19,423 nucleotides of DNA from Desulfobulbus sp. (GTDB lineage: Bacteria; Desulfobacterota; Desulfobulbia; Desulfobulbales; Desulfobulbaceae). The first letter of the stretch is position 1, and each line of letters begins with the position of its first letter. The DNA lies in contig JAQUEZ010000105.1 in the NCBI GenBank assembly GCA_028684915.1, positions 1 to 19,423 on the forward strand. Reading direction: 5' to 3'. Below the pieces are notes generated by a model. It was not told where the DNA came from. It saw only the letters and a program-made list of their open reading frames with translations, and searched no databases. Positions 7,835 to 15,622 of the stretch are shown piece after piece. Made by a program: the position numbers and the translations under genes.

Positions 7835-9040
7835 CTACAGTTTGCAATTGGGTTCTTCGCATGATTTTACATCGCCCAAGGCAAACAACAGTGTCATTGT
7901 AATAATACTACACATAACAAGCAAAGGGATGACATGAATAATGTTGAGATGAAAACCCTTATATAAAATATGTAAAACCTTTCCACCCCATATGGCCGCC
8001 ATTAGAGATAGAGGCCATAAAAGGCGATACAGGGTTCGACAACCGTACTTTCGTTTGACATACGCGGCACCAAACAAACCAACCAATACAGCTGTAAAAT
8101 TAAGAGAATAGGCTGCAATTCGATTGCCATGGTCATTTGATTGCTTGTTACTGGTGGGGTAATAGAATGCTTGTCTAGTAAAAAACAGGGGCGAGAGATA
8201 ATTATTAACCAGCCATTCCTGGTGTGCGTCTTTATATAAAGAAAAATCTAGCTTGTACTTCTTCACCAGTTCAGATAATGTTGTCACCCTTACATCGGAT
8301 CTGAGCATGATTTTTTTCAACAACGCATCAATTCGATCTGTGCTAAAGTCGAGAGGATGAAAAAGTGCAGTAATAATTGTTTGATCTGGTATTCGGTCGA
8401 AATCGACATTCTCAAGTTCACTAATAACGACTGTGAATGGGATATTTTTCATCAATTTAATCGATTTGTAATCATAATACCGATCTGAAGAAAAAATCGT
8501 AAATCCTGCACCAGTAAGTATATTACCAGTAATTTCATCCCATCCATTCCATGGAGGGACAAATATCGAAATTTCAACTGACAACGCCTGTTCCAAAATT
8601 TTCTTCCCAGCCAAGAGGTCTCGTTGCTGTTGCTGGAGTGTACGTTGCCTAAATTCAGCAGCTCGAAACCCATCCGGCGTATGCAATTCATGGGAATACC
8701 CATGCTGAGATACTTCGATTAGATTATCAGCAAGCCCCCTTTTGACCAGATCGATTTTTTCAGGGTCCCCAGTAAAAGGAATATACATCTTGCGATTATC
8801 GTCGTAGCGATTGGGGATGATAGCAAGGTGATACGGTGCAGCATATTTCCTAAACACGGCGTCCATTCTTTTCTCAGCAGCCCAAATTTCCTGTCGGCCA
8901 GGATCCTGTTGCCTAACTTCAGGTAAATCAGCAGCAAAATCATCGTACCGAAACACCACATATTTCACCCCCCATGCGGAATTGCAAAAGCAAAGTAATA
9001 TGAACAAAAAATGACTGATCACCTTAGTTGAGTTTTTCAT
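7835..9040 (-). CDS. Secreted/membrane DUF2334 polysaccharide deacetylase-like protein
   Basis: The protein starts with a signal peptide (residues 1-24, ending near NSAWG). A NodB-like barrel follows: FRYDDF with metal/catalytic aspartates 33-34, SQHGYSH with histidines 113 and 117, and FVPPWNGWDE at 160-169, which is characteristic of DUF2334 proteins. After about residue 300 come three hydrophobic segments (roughly 310-330, 342-365 and 368-392). The enzyme domain would therefore lie outside the cytoplasm, held by a C-terminal membrane anchor, an unusual arrangement. It may remove acetyl groups from the polymer or lipid-linked repeats. The ATG at 9040 has GAGG 6 bases upstream, and a plausible promoter lies further up. 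It heads the pssD-pssE group. Confidence 0.82.
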   Translation of the reverse strand: MKNSTKVISHFLFILLCFCNSAWGVKYVVFRYDDFAADLPEVRQQDPGRQEIWAAEKRMDAVFRKYAAPYHLAIIPNRYDDNRKMYIPFTGDPEKIDLVKRGLADNLIEVSQHGYSHELHTPDGFRAAEFRQRTLQQQQRDLLAGKKILEQALSVEISIFVPPWNGWDEITGNILTGAGFTIFSSDRYYDYKSIKLMKNIPFTVVISELENVDFDRIPDQTIITALFHPLDFSTDRIDALLKKIMLRSDVRVTTLSELVKKYKLDFSLYKDAHQEWLVNNYLSPLFFTRQAFYYPTSNKQSNDHGNRIAAYSLNFTAVLVGLFGAAYVKRKYGCRTLYRLLWPLSLMAAIWGGKVLHILYKGFHLNIIHVIPLLVMCSIITMTLLFALGDVKSCEEPNCKL

Positions 9041-9162
9041 TCACATCCTCATAAAAACAGGTAACAAAAACGTTCGTCATCAATAAGCAGCAGGATACAA
9101 TACAAGCGATACAAATAATCTAGACCATAATCTGAAATAAAAATCTGTTATGAGTGTTGCCA

Positions 9163-9191
9163 TTGATATGCTCCAACTAGGAGTCTGTCAA
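9163..9191 (-). promoter_or_regulatory. Candidate sigma-70 promoter for the DUF2334-pssD-pssE genes
   Basis: On the minus strand, TTGACA (9191-9186) is a perfect -35 box. A 17-base spacer and TATCAA (9168-9163, four of six matches) follow, putting the start near 9156 and leaving a leader of about 115 bases before the gene at 9040. It lies in the 356-bp gap 9041-9396, the expected place for an operon start. The spacer contains a small CTCC-5-GGAG palindrome. Confidence 0.5.
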
Positions 9192-9339
9192 AGTATAGTG
9201 CAATCCTTGTTTCAACTCGTTGTTTTATCGTGCTTTGTCCTTTTGTCGAATTTTCTCCATAGAAAACAAAACCACGAAATAACAATATGTTATCGCGTTG
9301 CCGATTTGATACTCCGACAGGCTGCTAGCAAGAAATTGT

Positions 9340-9358
9340 CAGGAATTAGCAATTCCTG
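9340..9358. repeat. Perfect inverted repeat in the gap after the formyltransferase
   Basis: CAGGAATT (9340-9347) and AATTCCTG (9351-9358) are perfect complements around three bases. It starts 38 bases past the formyltransferase stop on the minus strand and is followed there by ACAATTTCTT. It could be a weak terminator or an operator. The rest of the gap 9041-9396 holds the candidate promoter; a small plus-strand frame at 9150-9359 shows no ribosome binding site or family features and is not called. Confidence 0.3.
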
Positions 9359-9396
9359 ATCACAACGATTTAGGCCAAGCCAGAAACTTGAGTTAC

Positions 9397-10212
9397 TTAA
9401 ACGCAGCGTTCTAATTTTCGATTATTCACATAATTCCGAACCAGGCCCTTTCTAATTTTTCCCTTGACATGGTATTCATGAAGCCAAGTTTTTTCACTTG
9501 CACGGTATTCCCTCCCTAAAGTCAAATCTTGAGCAACTCCCTTCAATGTACCATCCAACAATTTCTCAATGACAGCAACATATTCTGCGGCGCCAACCGC
9601 AACGCATCTGGCAAAAACAGCATGCATATCATCAGTTTGCTGAAGTTGCGCTGATGTCACTCCATAGATCTCTCCACCGTCAACTCGACCGCAACACTCG
9701 TGTACTGTAGCCCCCAAATATTCCGGCTCGTCGTTATACAAAGGCCAAAATGCACAGGCTGTTCCGCGATAATAGGGCGACTTTCCTGTGTGCATATTCA
9801 AGGCTCTATGTTTAGCCAAATTTAAAATACGATCCTTCACGATGGAAGTTCCATAAACGGCAAGAACATCTGGGTTCAACACAGTTAATAATGTTTCACT
9901 TTGTAGCGAGTTGACCCCATCAACATACTCTACTAGACTTTGATCTGTGAATTTAGTGTTCTCATCACCAAGCACATTCAATAATGCAAGCCGTCGCTTC
10001 TGGCCATCACGTACAATTACGTTTAAAATTTTGCGTATCAGTAAATAAAAAATCCCGATTTTATACCGCTTCCAATACGATCGTATCTTTGCAAATCGAG
10101 ACCGTCGAATTCCTTTGTCGACGATAATTCTTTCAACTTTAAAATGATGGCATAATTGATTGGCCACATAAATATGCTCATGATCATCGCGTGTTAATAT
10201 GACAATATTCAT
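9397..10212 (-). CDS. Formyltransferase-family protein (putative sugar N-formyltransferase)
   Basis: The middle of this 271-residue protein matches the formyl_trans_N fold used by methionyl-tRNA and sugar N-formyltransferases. It has ALNMHTGKSPYYRGTACAFW with N139 and H141, and CGRVDGGEI with D178, the expected Asn-His-Asp catalytic set. Upstream is PDVLAVYGTSIV, the strand before the active site. The N-terminal 70 residues are basic and unlike Fmt, and the Fmt tRNA-binding C-terminal domain is missing. In a glycan cluster the likely role is to transfer a formyl group from N10-formyltetrahydrofolate to an amino sugar, in the cytoplasm. It sits 7 bp after a GT2 gene, so it belongs to the same transcript. 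No aminotransferase for an amino sugar is in the window. The precise substrate is unknown. Confidence 0.82.
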   Translation of the reverse strand: MNIVILTRDDHEHIYVANQLCHHFKVERIIVDKGIRRSRFAKIRSYWKRYKIGIFYLLIRKILNVIVRDGQKRRLALLNVLGDENTKFTDQSLVEYVDGVNSLQSETLLTVLNPDVLAVYGTSIVKDRILNLAKHRALNMHTGKSPYYRGTACAFWPLYNDEPEYLGATVHECCGRVDGGEIYGVTSAQLQQTDDMHAVFARCVAVGAAEYVAVIEKLLDGTLKGVAQDLTLGREYRASEKTWLHEYHVKGKIRKGLVRNYVNNRKLERCV

Positions 10213-10219
10213 TGGCCTA

Positions 10220-11185
10220 TTATTTCTGCCAGGAGGTTTTGAAAAGTGATGGTTGAAACAAGGCTTTAAAGTGAAAAGGAAGGAGCTTGGCCTTTAAAAA
10301 CCTTTTAAATAAGACCGAATCCCGGTTTCTAGTATACTCAACGATGTCTGCAAGAAACCATCCACAAGATTTAGGTATATGTGTAAATAAAAACAGTGAG
10401 TTACTGAAAAACAAAGTGAATGGCGACCGCCATTTCATCATAAAAAGAAATATTCCCCGTTGCTTTGCGCCATAAGCCCAGGCGGTATCGGACCAGTTTT
10501 TTTGACTACCGCTATGATTATGGACGATAGAAACACTAGGGATAAAATAAGTCGACCATCCAGCTTTTTTGGCTCGATAACATAAATCAGTTTCTTCAGC
10601 AAACATGAAGTACGCTTCATCCAACAAACCACATTCTTCGATCACGCTCTTCTTTATCATAAGAAAACTTCCCATTACACAATCAACCTTTACCGGACGA
10701 ACATAAGCTTTGTATCCATAACGATCCCAATTTAGCAGATAACTCGTTCTGAAAATCTGAGCTAGATACAAATACGTCGTGACGTTCCCCCATAAATTAG
10801 GAAACCTGAAACAACTACTTTGAAAAGATCCGTCGGGGTAGGTCAGCTTGCATCCAGCAATTCCTGAATCTTCGTGAGTCTCAAGAAAAGATACCACCTC
10901 ATCAATCGCCGTGGGATTGACAACCGTATCGCTATTCAGCAATAAAATAAATTTTCCCTTAGCAATTGAAATCCCCTGATTAGTGGCTTTGCAAAATCCG
11001 AAATTTTTATCGTTTTGAATTAGGATTAGTTCTGGAAATTCTTTCTTTACCATTTCAACTGAACCATCTATAGATGCATTATCAATAACAATTACTTCAT
11101 AACCCTTTTGAAATTTGCACAATGAATTTAAACAGTCACGCAACAACTCTTGAGTGTTCCAGTTGACAATTACAACGGATATCAT
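10220..11185 (-). CDS. GT2 glycosyltransferase, rhamnosyltransferase-like (WbbL type)
   Basis: This family 2 enzyme belongs to the WbbL/rhamnosyltransferase branch. It has ISVVIVNWNT at the start, VIDNASIDGS near 33-42, NFGFCKATNQGI near 61-72 and the NSD metal site at 84-86. A later CVMGSFLMIKK stretch leads to AYFMFAEETDLCYRAKKAGW, the typical acceptor/base region. Its length of 321 residues is usual. The start overlaps the deacetylase stop by four bases (ATGA), so translation is coupled. Enzymes of this branch often add rhamnose or another deoxyhexose to a lipid-linked acceptor, but the donor here is an inference. Confidence 0.9.
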   Translation of the reverse strand: MISVVIVNWNTQELLRDCLNSLCKFQKGYEVIVIDNASIDGSVEMVKKEFPELILIQNDKNFGFCKATNQGISIAKGKFILLLNSDTVVNPTAIDEVVSFLETHEDSGIAGCKLTYPDGSFQSSCFRFPNLWGNVTTYLYLAQIFRTSYLLNWDRYGYKAYVRPVKVDCVMGSFLMIKKSVIEECGLLDEAYFMFAEETDLCYRAKKAGWSTYFIPSVSIVHNHSGSQKNWSDTAWAYGAKQRGIFLFMMKWRSPFTLFFSNSLFLFTHIPKSCGWFLADIVEYTRNRDSVLFKRFLKAKLLPFHFKALFQPSLFKTSWQK

Positions 11186-11964
11186 GATATTTTTCCAATT
11201 TTAATTTTCCCGATTATCCCCATTGCTCCACTGCAGATTAAAGAGAACTCGCGTTGCCCCGTAGTAGGCTTCACTCTAAATCTTGGAATCTCCATATTTT
11301 CACCCTGACTACCGAGACCTTCTACATTACATGGTACTATGGTGAACCCTTTGGTATATCCGACCTCATAAGCTGATTGAAGTATGTCGCTATTGTAGTC
11401 ACCATGGGGGTAACTAATAAAGTCTATCCTGTGCCCCAAAATTTCTTCTAATTTCAGTTTTGAAAGTTCCAGCTCAAGCTTTATTTCTTCAGGAGTACAC
11501 CGTGACAACCGAGGATGAGTTAACGTGTGTGAATGAATATCAAAACCATCACGGTCAAGTTGTCGAATTTGGTCAGCTGTCATAATTTTTTGCTTTTTAT
11601 CTGGATGTCCAACCGGTATATCCCAGTCTGGATCCTCTCCTAGCTTTGCAACCGGTACAAAAATGGCGGCAGATAAATTGTATTTTTTCAATACAGGAAT
11701 AGCATATTTTAAGAGATTTTCAAAAGCATCATCAAATGTTATTGCAATGACAACCTCATTAGGTCTAATTTTCAAACCAAACAATTCATTCAAATTCACA
11801 ACACGATGTTTTTTTGTCAGATATGCCATTTGCTGGGTGAATGGAATAATCTCGTCCGCAAGAACACCATGATAATACAAAATAAGACGGGTGCCTTCAC
11901 GCCGTATAATTTTTAAATATAGTCCATAAAACGTTGCTAGAATGATTTTAAGGGTATTCTTCAT
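11182..11964 (-). CDS. Polysaccharide deacetylase (NodB/CE4 family)
   Basis: This is a carbohydrate esterase family 4 domain. Motif 1 is TFDD with the catalytic and metal-binding aspartates 78-79, motif 2 is HTLTHPRL with metal histidines 146 and 150, and motif 3 is SYPHGDYN near 184-191. A YYHGV stretch near residue 31 is also usual. There is no clear signal peptide, although the first 20 residues are hydrophobic, so it may be membrane-associated or cytoplasmic. It would remove N- or O-acetyl groups from an amino-sugar unit, which could then be a substrate for the formyltransferase two genes downstream. I see no good ribosome binding site before the ATG at 11964. A 111-bp gap separates it from the preceding GT2 gene. 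Confidence 0.9.
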   Translation of the reverse strand: MKNTLKIILATFYGLYLKIIRREGTRLILYYHGVLADEIIPFTQQMAYLTKKHRVVNLNELFGLKIRPNEVVIAITFDDAFENLLKYAIPVLKKYNLSAAIFVPVAKLGEDPDWDIPVGHPDKKQKIMTADQIRQLDRDGFDIHSHTLTHPRLSRCTPEEIKLELELSKLKLEEILGHRIDFISYPHGDYNSDILQSAYEVGYTKGFTIVPCNVEGLGSQGENMEIPRFRVKPTTGQREFSLICSGAMGIIGKIKIGKIS

Positions 11965-12075
11965 ATGAGTTGTGTGAGCAAAGCCAGCTAAATCACCCTA
12001 CCAAGCTGGGTAGAAATCAAAACCAGAAAAACCCTGAAAAAACAAAAACATTCGGTCATCAAAAACCCACTGCAT

Positions 12076-12960
12076 CTATTTTACTCCATTCCCTTTAAAA
12101 ACTCGTGCCAACTGCTCTTTTCTGATGAATGCGATCACTTCTTTGGGCAGTTCATGTTTGTGCCTTCTTACAGCAGCCCAGAGGTACCCGGCTAAGCGCA
12201 ATATTCCGCCTATAAAATAGGGTCTTTCCAGCACAATGCGACGCAGAACCTTGAGGACAAAAAATAGAGGATGGCTGGCAAGGTGATACTCGGCAATCCC
12301 TTGGCGGAAGCGGGCAGCCAGGATCGTTGTCGCTGCGCCGGTACCAGTCGGGCGAAGGTGAACCACCTTGATATCAGGAAAGGACCAAGCTTTTTTACCG
12401 GCCATCCGGGTCATGACACAGGCGACTGAATCTTCACCACCGTATGGCATAGGTAGAAAACCACCGATTTGCTCAAAAACTTCCCTGCGAAAAACTTGAA
12501 TTGCTTTGGGTGTCGAACGACGATCACTGAGCACCTTATACAATTTGTTGTCGATTAAATTTTCATAAACCCCTGAGGCGACCCCTAGTTGTTTATCCTG
12601 ATCAAATTCGTCTAGTATTCTTTTATAATAGTCTGCCGGCAAACGAATATCGGCATCCAGAATAGCTAAAAAATCATGAGGCAGGTGCCTAATCTGCTCG
12701 TATCCCTCCATGATGGCGAATACGCTGGATGCGAAATACTTCTGACCAATTAGCTTAGCTCTGAAATAGTAGTGAATGAAATCATATTGTTCGGCATATT
12801 TTTGAATTATTTTTCCAGTGGTATCGGTGGAGCTATCATCAATAATGAGCCATCTTTGCGGCAAAATGGTCTGCCGGAGCACGCTTTCAATAGTTTGTTC
12901 TATAAAAGCGGCCTCGTTGAAAGCGGGCGTGACGATTATGTATGTAGTCCTATTAACCAC
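12076..12960 (-). CDS. GT2 family glycosyltransferase
   Basis: This 294-residue family 2 enzyme has YIIVTPAFNEAAFI at residues 7-20, LIIDDSSTDTT near 38-48, the LDADIRLP metal site at 101-108 and GGEDSVA at 174-180 as the likely catalytic-base region, followed by VVHLRPTGTG. The C-terminal 70 residues contain a hydrophobic stretch and a basic tail, as in glycosyltransferases that rest on the membrane. The ATG at 12960 has no convincing ribosome binding site (only GTGGTT). It follows a 275-bp non-coding gap with a terminator-like hairpin, so it may begin a new transcript. Donor sugar unknown. Confidence 0.9.
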   Translation of the reverse strand: MVNRTTYIIVTPAFNEAAFIEQTIESVLRQTILPQRWLIIDDSSTDTTGKIIQKYAEQYDFIHYYFRAKLIGQKYFASSVFAIMEGYEQIRHLPHDFLAILDADIRLPADYYKRILDEFDQDKQLGVASGVYENLIDNKLYKVLSDRRSTPKAIQVFRREVFEQIGGFLPMPYGGEDSVACVMTRMAGKKAWSFPDIKVVHLRPTGTGAATTILAARFRQGIAEYHLASHPLFFVLKVLRRIVLERPYFIGGILRLAGYLWAAVRRHKHELPKEVIAFIRKEQLARVFKGNGVK

Positions 12961-13125
12961 GATTCATCAATCGGTTATATTACAGTGCGGGTCATGGAAC
13001 AGGAAACTCCGCCCGAGCGGCTCACTGAACCAAGCGAAACATCGAGAAACTATTTGTCCGGTCGTTAATTGGCGAATACAGCCAATCCTGCTCTTTGTAC
13101 ATTTCCTTTGAATTAGACTTGTTAA

Positions 13126-13153
13126 TGCGATTAGCCTTGAAGGCTTCATCGCA
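13126..13153. repeat. Imperfect palindrome (REP-like hairpin) between two operons
   Basis: TGCGAT-T-AGCCTT-G-AAGGCT-TC-ATCGCA forms two paired arms of six bases each side with a 1x2 internal loop. GTTAAT (13121-13126) and ATTAAC (13166-13171) form an outer nested pair. A small minus-strand frame across this gap (12967-13239, GTG start overlapping the previous stop) is basic, has no recognisable domain and would start inside the terminator-like hairpin, so I do not call it a gene. Confidence 0.45.
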
Positions 13154-13207
13154 ATGTACGGCGCGATTAACGTACTTATTAAACGGAAATAATATAAAGC
13201 TTGAGCT

Positions 13208-13234
13208 AGCAACCCCCCATTTGCGGGAGTTGCT
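13208..13234 (-). terminator. Terminator-like hairpin after the pyruvyl transferase gene
   Basis: Two bases after the TGA stop (13238-13236), the minus strand reads AGCAACTCCC, a 7-base loop, then GGGGGTTGCT: a 10-bp stem with one G-U pair. It is followed by a moderately T-rich stretch (CTTTATATTATTT). The position and strength suggest a transcription terminator or attenuator, although the T run is not directly adjacent. Confidence 0.55.
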
Positions 13235-13235
13235 G

Positions 13236-14351
13236 TCACGATAACGCTTCTTTCAAAAAGGAAAAAGATTTATTTCTTTGAACTTTTAAAACATGATTAA
13301 CTGATGAAAAATCGATTCGAGATTCCAAGAGATGATGATTAACCTGACTTGCTGAAGAAACTAATCTATCTTCCAAATTAAACATTTTAAGTAATGACGA
13401 AAACCTCGCCATCCCTCGCCCATCATTCCCAATAGCAATAAAATTTTTATTAAAAATAATTGAAAAAATAACACCATGAAAGGAATCTGTTACAACAAAA
13501 TCTGCATTATAAATGCAATCTAACCATTGAGAAACTGAAATAAAAACACAATCATTAATATTTTCATCATTTACTTCATAATGTTTACTTTTTGGCATCA
13601 TCGAATTCACATTAAGATATAATTTGTTAGCAATTTTTTTAACTATTAAATCCTTAGTATCATCTTTATCAAGAATATATTCTGCAAGCATGTTACATCC
13701 TACAAGCTCTTTATTTTCTTCAATAACAGATATATAATCTTCAACTTCAAGTAACATAGTTGGGTCAACTAAATGTTTCGATTCAATTTCCAAGTGTACA
13801 TTGCAAAGATTTACCGCAGAATCTTCCCTAACTGAAATCGCATCAAATCTCGCTGCCAGTTCCTTGCATTTATTTGTTAATTCAAACGAGTATTCCCATG
13901 CATCTACACCGAACGAAGCTGCATATGCGATACGTTTAATGGTGGTGTTTGCATCTAGAAAATCTAGAAAAAAAGCAGTGATTCCAGGAGAAAATTTTGG
14001 ACGCCAAACTTGATCACTGCCCACAATATAAGCATCGAAATTATATTTGCTTAGCCCTGATAACTTATCAACAAAAAACAATTCATCTGTTGTCTTAATG
14101 TATGTCTTTTTGAATTTTGAAACGTGCTGTTCACTTGTTTTTTTACTATTAAAATATATTTTTTTTTGAAAATATTTTCGATATACCAAACCGGCGATTT
14201 TCCTAGCATGAATATATAGGCTTTTTTTTAATTCTATATTTATTACCAAAACATCATGCCCCATCTTCTTTAACACGCACTGCAAGGCAAATGCCTGCAA
14301 TAATCCTCCATAGTTGACAGCTAACGGCTGGGTAAGAATTCCAATTTTCAT
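13236..14351 (-). CDS. Polysaccharide pyruvyl transferase family protein (CsaB/WcaK type)
   Basis: This 371-residue protein begins MKIGILTQPLAVNYGGLLQAFALQ, the standard opening of PF04230 proteins. It has AYIVGSDQVWRP near residues 108-119, SVREDSA near 174, VDPTMLL near 194 and VVTDSFHGVIFS near 285-297, all conserved positions of the family. Members transfer pyruvate from phosphoenolpyruvate to sugars as a ketal, adding negative charge. The ATG at 14351 has AGGAAGG upstream. It lies 45 bp after the FrhB-like gene, a neighbour pair common in glycan loci. The gene is strikingly AT-rich, with many AAA/AAT/ATT codons, unlike the genes before it, which suggests separate acquisition. Confidence 0.9.
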   Translation of the reverse strand: MKIGILTQPLAVNYGGLLQAFALQCVLKKMGHDVLVINIELKKSLYIHARKIAGLVYRKYFQKKIYFNSKKTSEQHVSKFKKTYIKTTDELFFVDKLSGLSKYNFDAYIVGSDQVWRPKFSPGITAFFLDFLDANTTIKRIAYAASFGVDAWEYSFELTNKCKELAARFDAISVREDSAVNLCNVHLEIESKHLVDPTMLLEVEDYISVIEENKELVGCNMLAEYILDKDDTKDLIVKKIANKLYLNVNSMMPKSKHYEVNDENINDCVFISVSQWLDCIYNADFVVTDSFHGVIFSIIFNKNFIAIGNDGRGMARFSSLLKMFNLEDRLVSSASQVNHHLLESRIDFSSVNHVLKVQRNKSFSFLKEALS

Positions 14352-14396
14352 ATCACTTTTCCTTCCTGTTTATGCGGCAGTCCCACTGGAGACGTA

Positions 14397-15608
14397 TTAT
14401 AATTTAAGACAACGCTTCAAAAATTTGATAACGCGTCGATGAAAAGAAAGTTTACCAAGCTGATATTTGCGAACAAGAGCCTTAAAAGCTAATGCATCGA
14501 GGTCATGATAAAATGTATCGCGTTCGGGTGGCCGTTTGACTGGACGAACAAGCACGGGATTACCTGCGATGGCGGTATCGATATCGGCTAGGCCAAGAAA
14601 AAGCCGGGGCCGGCAGCCATCAAGCCAAATTTGGCCTTTGGGGCTGTTCACAAGAACAAGGGATGTGCCTTTGTCATCCATATCATATTCCGGATATTTT
14701 TTCGCCACACCCCAGAAATCAGCCAACGTTATATCACCTTGGCGATTAATATTCGTGAACTTACAATTGTAACACGACAATCGTAATGCAACGTCACGTA
14801 AAAATGCTAACATATATGGGTCCGAAGAAATTGAACAGGACATGCTTGAACCATTATTAAATGTCCAACAAATACTGAATTTTTTCCATCCTGTAGTTTT
14901 GTCACGGAACACAACATTACTTAACCGTTCGTCTCTTTTCGAGCGCGCCTGAACATAACGAGTAAACAGCAGAGGAGAAGGCACACCATGACAAACAATG
15001 TCACAGCAAAGTAATTTTTCGTACGTTGTTTTTAATTGACATCGTAATCCTGCAACCTGGCACGGCGTACCCGAAAAAAGAACGGTTTGGCCTTGTTTGA
15101 GCAGATGACGCACCTCGTGGTAGAGGGTCGGAGAAATTTCACTTTGCACATATTTGGAACCCCGAAGCCGATGCAGATCCGCAACTGATTCAATGATGCA
15201 ATGGCGAACAATAAGCTGATCGTCGAAGGCAGCGCCCACCACCACGCCTCCCTTGCCGAGAACGTTCTCCGCCAGTGCGGTAAAAACACCTCCGGAAGAG
15301 CTTTGACGGCGAATATCTTCATCCAGGTGCCAAGTTGCCCAGACAGAAGGAAACTGGTCATTTCTCTCTTTGATATCACTGGAGGACTTATTGATCTTCG
15401 ACCTGTTGACAGGGCAAACTTCCCTGCACAGCCCGCAATCAGTGCAAGAATCCGATTGGATATTCGGCTGCAGGAATCCCTCATCATCCGATTTCATCGT
15501 GATGGCATCCATTGGGCAAATGGCAGCACAGGCGGCGCAACCGGTGCATGAGGCGCACTCTTTATCAAGGGTGTGAAGGGTTAACGCACTCAAAACATAA
15601 CTCTCCAT
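14397..15608 (-). CDS. FrhB-like flavin/iron-sulfur protein (coenzyme F420 hydrogenase/dehydrogenase beta subunit family)
   Basis: The first 70 residues hold two ferredoxin-type 4Fe-4S motifs: C21-x2-C24-x2-C27-x3-C31-P and C55-x2-C58-x2-C61-x3-C65-P, with an extra C18. The FrhB N and C domains follow: QSSSGGVFTALAE near 107-118, RGSKYVQS near 149, FSGTPCQVAGLR near 179-190, CDIVCHGVPSP near 203-213, a further Cys pair in LSCYNCKF and DITLADFWGV. The family transfers electrons between a flavin and iron-sulfur clusters. Members inside glycan loci, usually beside a pyruvyl transferase as here, have an unclear role; F420 itself need not be the cofactor. The ATG at 15608 has a weak upstream site. 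It follows the flippase gene by 14 bp, so both are likely co-transcribed. Confidence 0.9.
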   Translation of the reverse strand: MESYVLSALTLHTLDKECASCTGCAACAAICPMDAITMKSDDEGFLQPNIQSDSCTDCGLCREVCPVNRSKINKSSSDIKERNDQFPSVWATWHLDEDIRRQSSSGGVFTALAENVLGKGGVVVGAAFDDQLIVRHCIIESVADLHRLRGSKYVQSEISPTLYHEVRHLLKQGQTVLFSGTPCQVAGLRCQLKTTYEKLLCCDIVCHGVPSPLLFTRYVQARSKRDERLSNVVFRDKTTGWKKFSICWTFNNGSSMSCSISSDPYMLAFLRDVALRLSCYNCKFTNINRQGDITLADFWGVAKKYPEYDMDDKGTSLVLVNSPKGQIWLDGCRPRLFLGLADIDTAIAGNPVLVRPVKRPPERDTFYHDLDALAFKALVRKYQLGKLSFHRRVIKFLKRCLKL

Positions 15609-15622
15609 ACAAGTTCATTCTT

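Noticed and set aside
9150..9359. A 69-codon plus-strand frame in the gap before the DUF2334 gene
   Set aside because: It runs against every other gene, lacks a ribosome binding site and overlaps the candidate minus-strand promoter and an inverted repeat.
11965..12075. CTACC-6-GGTAG hairpin as a terminator after the GT2 gene
   Set aside because: The stem is only 5 bp and is not followed by a T run on the minus strand.
13121..13171. Nested palindrome as an integron attC site
   Set aside because: The outer GTTAAT/ATTAAC arms do not match the RYYYAAC/GTTRRRY core sites, and there is no integrase or cassette-like gene orientation nearby.
12967..13239. A 90-codon minus-strand frame with a GTG start overlapping the pyruvyl transferase stop
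   Set aside because: Its start lies inside a terminator-like hairpin, it spans a second palindrome, and its residues show no domain or periodic structure; more likely an intergenic region.
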